Shown here one piece after another: positions 52,167 to 57,364 of a DNA stretch of 57,364 bases (position 1 is its first letter; each line of letters starts with the position of its first letter). The notes below the pieces were generated by a model. It was given only the letters and a program-made list of their open reading frames with translations, did no database searches and was not told where the DNA came from. The position numbers were made by a program, and so were the translations under genes. The DNA is from Pleomorphomonas sp. (lineage in GTDB: Bacteria; Pseudomonadota; Alphaproteobacteria; Rhizobiales; Pleomorphomonadaceae), in contig JARKNW010000127.1 of NCBI GenBank assembly GCA_029976075.1, positions 1-57,364 on the forward strand. The letters are read 5' to 3'.

Positions 52167-53198
52167 TTACTTGGCCAGCGCCGCTTCGGCGGCCTGGACG
52201 TCCTTGAGGCTCCAGCAGGTACCGGGCTTGAGATCGGCCTTGGTGGTGGCAGTCTCGAGCGTGTAGATCCAGCTCTTGGCCTGGCCCGGCTTGAGGCCGG
52301 ACTGGAGGAGGAACTTCAGGAGAGCGGAGATGTCGCGCGACTGGCCCTTGACGTCGGTCATGACCACGGCATGGAAGGTGCCGTCCTCGAGCGCCTTGCA
52401 GTCGAGCTCCTCACCACCGCCGGTGGTGACCAGCTTGACCTTACCTTGAAGGCCGGCGTCACGGATGGCCGCGGCGGTACCGGCGGCCGTGTTGTCCCAG
52501 AAGTCGATGATCGAGCAGACCTCGGGATGCTGCTGCAGCAGCGTGGTCGCCACGTTGCGGGCGGTGGTGACGTCCCAGTTGCTGTCGGGGGCGCCAACGA
52601 TCTCGTAGTCGGGATGATCCTTCAGCACCTTGGCGATACCGGCGTACTGATCGAGCGACGACGAGTTGACCTGGTCGCCCTGGATGAGGCCGATCTTCTT
52701 GGACGATCCGTCGCCGCAGGCAGCGACGGCCGCCTTGGCTTCGAGTTCGCCGAGGGTCTCCCAGTTCGAACCGACGAAGGCGTCGGAGGCGAAGTTGGAG
52801 CGGTTGTCGACCTGGATCACGAAGATGCCGGCGTCCTGCGCGCGCTTGAACAGCTTGGAATAGGACGTGAGATCGGGAGTGTGAACGAGGATCGCCGCCG
52901 GCTTGTCGGCCGAGGAGATCAGATCGGTGATCGCCTGGGCACCGGCCGCCGTATCCCAGTTGGGATCGCGGGTTTCCCACACGCCGCCGAAGCCGCGCAC
53001 TTCGCTGCCGATATAGTGGTTCCAGCCCTGCGCCAGGTCGAAGCCGAGCGCGAGCGGGATCAGCACCACCTTCTTGCCGGCTAGCGACTGCTGGACATAG
53101 GCCGGGCCAGGGTCGCCGGTTTCCTGGGCGAACGCGGGCAGGGTGGCGAGGCAGAGGGCAGCGGCAAGCGTCCGCGCCAGCTTTGTCTTGATCTTCAT
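52167..53198 (-). CDS. Sugar ABC transporter periplasmic binding protein (RbsB-like)
   Basis: The 343-residue type I binding protein has a signal peptide (MKIKTKLARTLAAALCLATL, cut near AFAQETGD). Fold landmarks are KKVVLIPLALGFDLAQGW, PAAILVHTPDLTSYSKLFKRA, DAGIFVIQVDNRSNFASDAFVG, KKIGLIQGDQVNSSSLDQYAG and CSIIDFWDNTAAGTAAAIRDAG, each under or near 20 residues and cited as regions only. The AQGWNHYIG segment near the N-terminus is unusual for RbsB. The ligand is unknown; the linked propellers suggest a sugar that passes through a lactone, but this is inference. ATG 53198 has AAGGAA upstream. It lies 129 bp after the first permease. Confidence 0.9.
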   Translation of the reverse strand: MKIKTKLARTLAAALCLATLPAFAQETGDPGPAYVQQSLAGKKVVLIPLALGFDLAQGWNHYIGSEVRGFGGVWETRDPNWDTAAGAQAITDLISSADKPAAILVHTPDLTSYSKLFKRAQDAGIFVIQVDNRSNFASDAFVGSNWETLGELEAKAAVAACGDGSSKKIGLIQGDQVNSSSLDQYAGIAKVLKDHPDYEIVGAPDSNWDVTTARNVATTLLQQHPEVCSIIDFWDNTAAGTAAAIRDAGLQGKVKLVTTGGGEELDCKALEDGTFHAVVMTDVKGQSRDISALLKFLLQSGLKPGQAKSWIYTLETATTKADLKPGTCWSLKDVQAAEAALAK

Positions 53199-53327
53199 GA
53201 GTGGTTCCTTTTCAAGGGTTTCCGACCCGGTGAGTGCATCGCTTCGCCCCCCTCGAGCCAAGCGATGGATTTCCAATTCCTGCCCGCTTCCCGGTCGTTG
53301 CGTTTCGCCGCAACCGTCGAAAGGGGA

Positions 53328-54308
53328 TCATATGTCTCCCTGCTGCCCGACCTGTTCGTCGCGTGGATTGAGACGGCTGTCGATGATGAGGGCGACGAGC
53401 AGGATCGTCGCCTTGATGAGGTTCTGATAGATGTTCGGCAGGTCGAGAATGGTCATGCCGTTCAGCATGATACCGATCAGCAGGGCGCCGATGATGACGT
53501 TGCGCATGCCACCCTTGCCGCCGGAAAGCCCTATACCGCCGATCACCACGACGAGGATCACGTCGTAGAGCAACGTCGAGTTGACGACGCGCGTGTTGAT
53601 CGATTGCAGGCCGGCGGCGGTGATCAGACCCGCCAACCAGACAATCAGCGCCGAAACCACATACTGCCCGATGATCATTGGCCGAACCGGAATGCCCATC
53701 GTCCGCGCGGCCTGGTAATTGTCGCCCATGTAATAGACGTAACGGCCGAATTTGGTGAAGCGCAGCACCAGAAAACTCGAGAAGGCGGCGATGGCGAACA
53801 TCACCACTTCGATCGGCATATGCGCTAGCCGTGCCTGCCCGAACTCCAGAATGAACGACGCCGACGGCGGCACCGGCACGGCGTCCTGCACGATGAAGCG
53901 CGAACGGACGAGGCCAAAGACGAAGCTGGCCGTGGCCAGCGTGGCGAACACCGCAGGCACTTCGGCATAGGCGATCAGAAGCCCATTGATGACACCGACT
54001 GCCACCACGCCGCCGAACACGATGGCGGTGGCGAGAAGCGGCGTCGTCCCGGCGTTCATCATGGCAAGTTGCCAGGCGGTGGCCATGGCCATCACGGCGA
54101 CCATCGACAGGTCGATGCCGCGACCAATCACGACGATACCCATGCCGACGGCAAGAATGCCCAGCACGGAGACCGAACGCAGGATCGCCACCAGGTTGTT
54201 CGGAGCCAGAAAGCCATCGAGGAGGATGGCGTAGGCGACGAACAAAACGACGGCGAACAGGAAAACGATACGCTCCTGGCTGAGCGCTCCGGACTTCAAG
54301 ACGGACAT
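53328..54308 (-). CDS. Sugar ABC transporter permease (RbsC-like), first gene of operon
   Basis: The 326-residue permease has about nine hydrophobic segments: IVFLFAVVLFVAYAILLDGF, VLGILAVGMGIVVIGRGIDL, ATAIVFGGVVAVGVINGLLI and VILVVVIGGIGLSGGKGG among them. The RbsC/XylH pattern GRGIDLSMVAVMAMA is clear. It opens the operon permease, binding protein, fused permease-propeller, propeller, ATPase, so the importer probably uses two different permeases. The start ATG has only an AGAGAG-rich stretch upstream. The divergent LacI gene and the dyad at 54649-54668 lie on its promoter side. Confidence 0.92.
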   Translation of the reverse strand: MSVLKSGALSQERIVFLFAVVLFVAYAILLDGFLAPNNLVAILRSVSVLGILAVGMGIVVIGRGIDLSMVAVMAMATAWQLAMMNAGTTPLLATAIVFGGVVAVGVINGLLIAYAEVPAVFATLATASFVFGLVRSRFIVQDAVPVPPSASFILEFGQARLAHMPIEVVMFAIAAFSSFLVLRFTKFGRYVYYMGDNYQAARTMGIPVRPMIIGQYVVSALIVWLAGLITAAGLQSINTRVVNSTLLYDVILVVVIGGIGLSGGKGGMRNVIIGALLIGIMLNGMTILDLPNIYQNLIKATILLVALIIDSRLNPRDEQVGQQGDI

Positions 54309-54797
54309 GCCGCCAAACTCTCTCTGCTGAAAACGAGGTCAGCCTAAAAGCCCGGCATGAATGCGTCCAATGCAAATTGTGGATCGAGATTGATGCGAAA
54401 TGGGAATACATCGACCGAGATGCGCAAGGAACGCAAAGCACGTTCGATACGAGAGATTTTTTTGGAATAGCTTTGCGCCAAAAAGGCGATTGAAGACCGT
54501 AAGTTTTTTCCGACGAGTCTGTGGAGGGCGTTTCTTATGCGGCAGTCTTGGGCTAAACCTGCTCATGGTTGAGCATGCCTATATCTGCCGCATTGTGGTT
54601 CGATGGCGGATGTGGATGTAGTTTTACGCGCGAAAAATTAGAACTTGACGCAGGAAACGTTGCCTGCGAGATTCGCTAGTCAAAAGGCGCAGTTGGTCTT
54701 GCCGGCCTCCGAGCGGCAATCTGACGATTGGCGCCCCGCCATGGAACATCTACAATGAATGTGGTGCTCCGGTTGTGGGGAAAACGGGGATGGCAGA
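54309..54797. promoter_or_regulatory. Divergent control region, sugar ABC operon / LacI regulator
   Basis: These 489 bp hold no supportable gene. They contain an operator candidate at 54649-54668 (listed separately) and the dyad TGCTCA-TGGT-TGAGCA at 54560-54575. Two T-runs (54461-54467 and 54504-54510) add AT-rich character. Promoters for both operons should be here. Confidence 0.5.
54649..54668. promoter_or_regulatory. LacI-type operator before the sugar ABC operon
   Basis: CGCAGGAAACGTTGCCTGCG is a 20-bp dyad with one mismatched pair and a central AACGTT with CG at its centre, as in LacI-family operators. It is 129 bp before the LacI start and 340 bp before the permease start, so autoregulation is the closer fit; action on the divergent operon is also possible. 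Confidence 0.6.
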
Positions 54798-55835
54798 GTG
54801 ACCACGACAATCCGAACGATGGAAGAGTTTTCCGATTACGTCGGATTGTCTCGCCCGACCGTCTCTCGCTATTTCAACGATCCCAACTCGGTGCGGCGGC
54901 AAACCCGCGAAGCGATTGAGAAAGCCATCAAGGAGTCTGGTTTTCGGCCTAACCTGTTCGCGGTGAACCTTAACCGCCGACGGACCAATATCCTCGGCAT
55001 CATCATCCCCAACTCGACCGACGTGTTCTATATGGCCTTGACGCGGCGGATCGAGGTGTTGGCTGAGGAAGCGGGCTATCTTGCCTTTGTTCTATCCTCG
55101 GATGGCAAGCCGAAGCTCGAGGAGCGGGCAATCGAGACTTTCAAGGCGATGAACGTCGCCGGTGCCGTCATCGCTCCGCTGGGCGTTCAGTCCCATCATG
55201 ACAAGCTGGCCCGACTGGGCGCCAGCATCCCGCTCATCTACGTCGACTCACAGCTTGATACTGCTTCGGCTTTTGTTGGTACCAACAACCGGCAAAGCTT
55301 CCGCCTCATTGTCGATTACCTGTCGCGATCAGGCGACGCGCCCTGCTATTTCGGCATGCCCTCCGTCAACCGCAACGCCATCGAGCGCCGCGAAGCCTAT
55401 CGCCTTGCCATGGAGGAGCTGAAGCTCGAACCATATTACGTGGCGACGCTGCCAGATACCTCCTGGGACTTCGAGCGTTTCGGCTTCACCGAAGCGGTCC
55501 GCATTCTGGGGGAGGGCGGCTTCCCAACCCGCACTGTGCTTTGCGCCAACGATCGTATCGCCTTCGGGGTGCTGGCGGCTGCCTATCAGGCGGGCCTCAA
55601 GGTTGGCCGTGGCGACGATTGTGATCTGCGCATCGCCGGTCACGACGATCATCCTCTGTCGCGCTACACCTGCCCGCCCCTGACGACCGTCGCTCAAAAC
55701 TACAACGAGATTGGCCGTATCGCCGTCGAGCTTCTGCTGCACAAGATCAACGCCCGCTTCGATGAAGGCATTGAGCCACAGCCGAATGAACGCGTGCTTC
55801 TCAACGCTGAGATCATGTTGCGCACCTCGGCCTGA
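54798..55835 (+). CDS. LacI-family regulator of the adjacent sugar genes, GTG start
   Basis: The 345-residue protein starts at GTG 54798 (CGGGGA about 7 bp upstream), giving VTTTIRTMEEFSDYVGLSRP and then TVSRYFNDPNSVRRQTREAI, a LacI helix-turn-helix with MEEFSDYVG in place of the usual DVA-x-x-AGVS. A hinge and effector domain follow (NILGIIIPNSTDVFYMALTR, VLCANDRIAFGVLAAAY, IAGHDDHPLSRYTCPPLTTV). An upstream ATG at 54759 would add 13 non-conserved residues. It is divergent from the permease operon and converges on the DUF4432 gene; it likely controls both sugar gene sets. The inducer is unknown. Confidence 0.9.
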   Translation: MTTTIRTMEEFSDYVGLSRPTVSRYFNDPNSVRRQTREAIEKAIKESGFRPNLFAVNLNRRRTNILGIIIPNSTDVFYMALTRRIEVLAEEAGYLAFVLSSDGKPKLEERAIETFKAMNVAGAVIAPLGVQSHHDKLARLGASIPLIYVDSQLDTASAFVGTNNRQSFRLIVDYLSRSGDAPCYFGMPSVNRNAIERREAYRLAMEELKLEPYYVATLPDTSWDFERFGFTEAVRILGEGGFPTRTVLCANDRIAFGVLAAAYQAGLKVGRGDDCDLRIAGHDDHPLSRYTCPPLTTVAQNYNEIGRIAVELLLHKINARFDEGIEPQPNERVLLNAEIMLRTSA

Positions 55836-55857
55836 ACATGGTCTTCGTCCCCAAATG

Positions 55858-55891
55858 AAAAACCCTCTCCACGCGTTGGCATGGAGAGGGT
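55858..55891 (-). terminator. Rho-independent terminator of the DUF4432 operon
   Basis: ACCCTCTCCA (55862-55871) pairs with TGGAGAGGGT (55882-55891). On the minus strand TTTTTCATTTGG follows, giving a T5 run. The stem starts 27 bp after the DUF4432 stop. Confidence 0.85.
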
Positions 55892-55917
55892 GCGCGGCTA
55901 GCGGTCCGGTTGTTTTT

Positions 55918-57090
55918 TCAGGCTTTGGCTTGGCTGCGCAAGATTGCGTCCTTGTGGACCTTCACGTTGATACCTGCCTTGAGTTTGTTGATGCGGGCAG
56001 CACAAGCCGAGACGGCCGACTTCTCGGTCAGGAGATCGTAACGCACGCGGAAGCGGGCTTCGGCCCCCGGCTCGAGGGTCTTGAGCCTCCCCGCGGCCCG
56101 CTCCACCGGTAGCGGATAGGGATAGTTGGAACCGGGCTCAAGGCCGGTGACATAGCCCTGCTTGTCGGTATCTGTGTTCTTCCAGAGCGTGAAGGCGGGC
56201 ATTTCTCCGACATGATATGTGACCGAGAAGCCGAGCGTCTCAGAGGCATTGAACAATGCCACTTCGGTACGGCCGTCGGCACCGGCTGCGAGTTCGCAAG
56301 CATAGAGCATCTCGTCGAAGTCGCGGGTCGGACCACGATAGCGATCCCAGGTGGCGAGATCCGGCTTGGCGGCGTCGTTGAAGGGCGTCACATGGGTGAA
56401 CGGCCCGATGACGTGGCCCCCCTCTTCGAGCACCGGACGTCCGACGTTGGTGTGGTAGATCACCTCGTAGGAGTGGGCATAGTCGCCACGATTGACGAGC
56501 CGATCATCGAGCGAGAATCCGGTATCGCCGGGAACGACGGTCAGCTCCGTCCAGGTTTCGAACTCGACGTTTTTGAACGCCTTCTCCTTGATAAGGCCGC
56601 ACAACGTGATCCGGTGCGGCGCTTCGCGGGAAATGCGCACCTCGACCTTGGAGGCCGGCGTGTTGCCGGCCCGGCCGTGCAGCGTATAGACCTTGTCGCC
56701 GTCGACGATCGGGTGCCCGGTCCACTCGTAACCGCAGCGAACCATCAGTTCGTTGAACCCCTCGAGCCAGCCGAGGCCGTTCCGCTCGCCGAGACGAATG
56801 AACGAGGGATGTACGACCTCGTCGACCGGCGAAGCCCAGCCGAAGTTGATGCCATCGAGGTTCGCCCGCAGGATGCCCATGCCGCGCGTCGGAATCACCG
56901 TCACCGCGAGCCGGCCAGACCGGATGGTGATGAGCGTGCTGCCCTCTTGCCGGCCGCCGTGCAGCGTCTTTTTCACGATCTCGAACGGCGCAGCACTTTT
57001 GATCCCGAGCTCGCCGGAGGTAATCGCCCAGTCGGCGACTTCGAGCCCGCCGGCCGTGTCGGTCAGCGTGAAGATGATGTCATCCTGCAT
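55918..57090 (-). CDS. DUF4432 aldose-1-epimerase-like protein
   Basis: The 390-residue protein matches DUF4432, a galactose-mutarotase-like beta-sandwich family. Visible parts are LITIRSGRLAVTVIPTRGMG (about 53-72), SFIRLGERNGLGWLEGFNEL, RCGYEWTGHPI, LHGRAGNTPASKV, YEVIYHTNVG and LEPGSNYPYP. The order and the PTRGMG segment are typical of this sugar-epimerase subgroup; the substrate is not known. It would act in the cytoplasm on free or phosphorylated sugar. ATG 57090 has AGGAC upstream. It lies 24 bp after the GatZ/KbaZ-like gene, so both share an operon that ends at the terminator near 55860. Confidence 0.85.
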   Translation of the reverse strand: MQDDIIFTLTDTAGGLEVADWAITSGELGIKSAAPFEIVKKTLHGGRQEGSTLITIRSGRLAVTVIPTRGMGILRANLDGINFGWASPVDEVVHPSFIRLGERNGLGWLEGFNELMVRCGYEWTGHPIVDGDKVYTLHGRAGNTPASKVEVRISREAPHRITLCGLIKEKAFKNVEFETWTELTVVPGDTGFSLDDRLVNRGDYAHSYEVIYHTNVGRPVLEEGGHVIGPFTHVTPFNDAAKPDLATWDRYRGPTRDFDEMLYACELAAGADGRTEVALFNASETLGFSVTYHVGEMPAFTLWKNTDTDKQGYVTGLEPGSNYPYPLPVERAAGRLKTLEPGAEARFRVRYDLLTEKSAVSACAARINKLKAGINVKVHKDAILRSQAKA

Positions 57091-57114
57091 GTTGCATGTC
57101 CTGTATTGCCCGCC

Positions 57115-57364
57115 TCAGAGGCAGGCCTTGAAATAGTCGTCGAGGACGAGGTCGACCATGGCGAGCGACAGGCCATGGGCGGTGGGGTCGACCCGGCCGC
57201 GCCGGACGCCCTCGTAGACGCCGCGAAGATACTGGGAGATCAGCGTCTCGGGTATTGTGGTATTGCCGAACAGGGCGAGCAGTTCCTCGGCGGCCTTGGC
57301 GATCTCCGGTTCCGGCCAGTAGTAGCGCAGGCGGTCCGAATAGCTGAAGTGCCGCTGCAGCCGC
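57115..57364 (-). CDS. gatZ: GatZ/KbaZ-family protein, C-terminal 82 residues only
   Basis: The window cuts the gene; the last 82 codons are present. HFSYSDRLRYYWPEPEIAKA, TIPETLISQYLRGVYEGVR and the ending LVLDDYFKACL match the C-terminus of the tagatose-1,6-bisphosphate aldolase accessory subunit family (GatZ, KbaZ). As I recall, Agrobacterium relatives without the GatY/KbaY catalytic partner act as tagatose-6-phosphate 4-epimerases; whether a partner is encoded beyond the edge is unknown. The stop is 24 bp before the DUF4432 start. Confidence 0.85.
   Translation of the reverse strand, partial: RLQRHFSYSDRLRYYWPEPEIAKAAEELLALFGNTTIPETLISQYLRGVYEGVRRGRVDPTAHGLSLAMVDLVLDDYFKACL

Noticed and set aside
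1..57364. CRISPR arrays, tRNA/rRNA genes, insertion sequences, phage or toxin-antitoxin genes
   Set aside because: I looked for repeats with regular spacing, tRNA-like cloverleaf ends, transposase motifs and small paired ORFs and saw none; a tool-based search could still find a cryptic one.

Overview
The window is GC-rich chromosomal DNA from an alphaproteobacterium, most likely Hyphomicrobiales (Rhizobiales). The pointers are a ChvE-type sugar-binding protein next to a GguA-type ATPase, DUF2849-cysI-cysH-DUF934 sulfur assimilation genes, an Irr-type ICE box before bfr, a PdhS/PleC-like histidine kinase, and many periplasmic-binding-protein-dependent ABC operons. The genus cannot be fixed from sequence reading alone. 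I saw no rRNA, tRNA, transposase, phage gene or CRISPR array; it reads as ordinary, densely coded, catabolism-oriented chromosome.

Layout. 1-2815: 5' end of gguA, chvE with a structured leader, then about 1.2 kb with no supportable gene. 2816-7777: glmU, a Nudix hydrolase, an orphan sugar-binding protein and a divergent ROK regulator. 7874-11125: sulfate/sulfite reduction (DUF934, [4Fe-4S]-type CysH, CysI, DUF2849). 11310-20242: a polyamine region with putrescine catabolism (puuA, spuC, puuB) divergent from a putrescine ABC transporter (potFGHI). 20432-21401: bfr and bfd, convergent, with different iron-type operators. 21561-31828: signalling genes, namely a 1222-residue PAS histidine kinase, a PTS EIIC-EAL fusion and a soluble MCP-like protein, with deoC and an aldo/keto reductase between them. 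32012-36957: a LacI regulator converging on an amino-acid-type ABC operon that contains a glycosylasparaginase, with a LacI-type operator before the first gene. 37183-43964: an RND efflux operon with a small membrane ORF at its 3' end and a divergent TetR regulator. 43971-57364: LysR, quinone oxidoreductase, CMD-family protein and a class IV aminotransferase downstream of a sugar ABC operon carrying a permease/beta-propeller fusion and a second, degenerate propeller. That operon is divergent from a LacI regulator, beyond which lie a DUF4432 epimerase-like gene and a GatZ/KbaZ fragment.

How the genes work together. Uptake and catabolism are paired repeatedly: putrescine import with gamma-glutamylation and oxidation; an amino-acid-type importer with an Asn-linked-sugar hydrolase; a sugar importer with a propeller lactonase-like domain and, across the regulator, an epimerase and a tagatose-phosphate-type enzyme. 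Three binding-protein genes are followed by strong intercistronic hairpins before the next transporter gene.

The items most worth following are the EIIC-EAL fusion (a possible sugar-gated c-di-GMP phosphodiesterase), the permease-propeller fusion with its ligand-less paralogue, the 54-residue membrane ORF behind the RND pump, the MCP-like protein with a CheZ-like acidic tail, and the glycosylasparaginase import operon.
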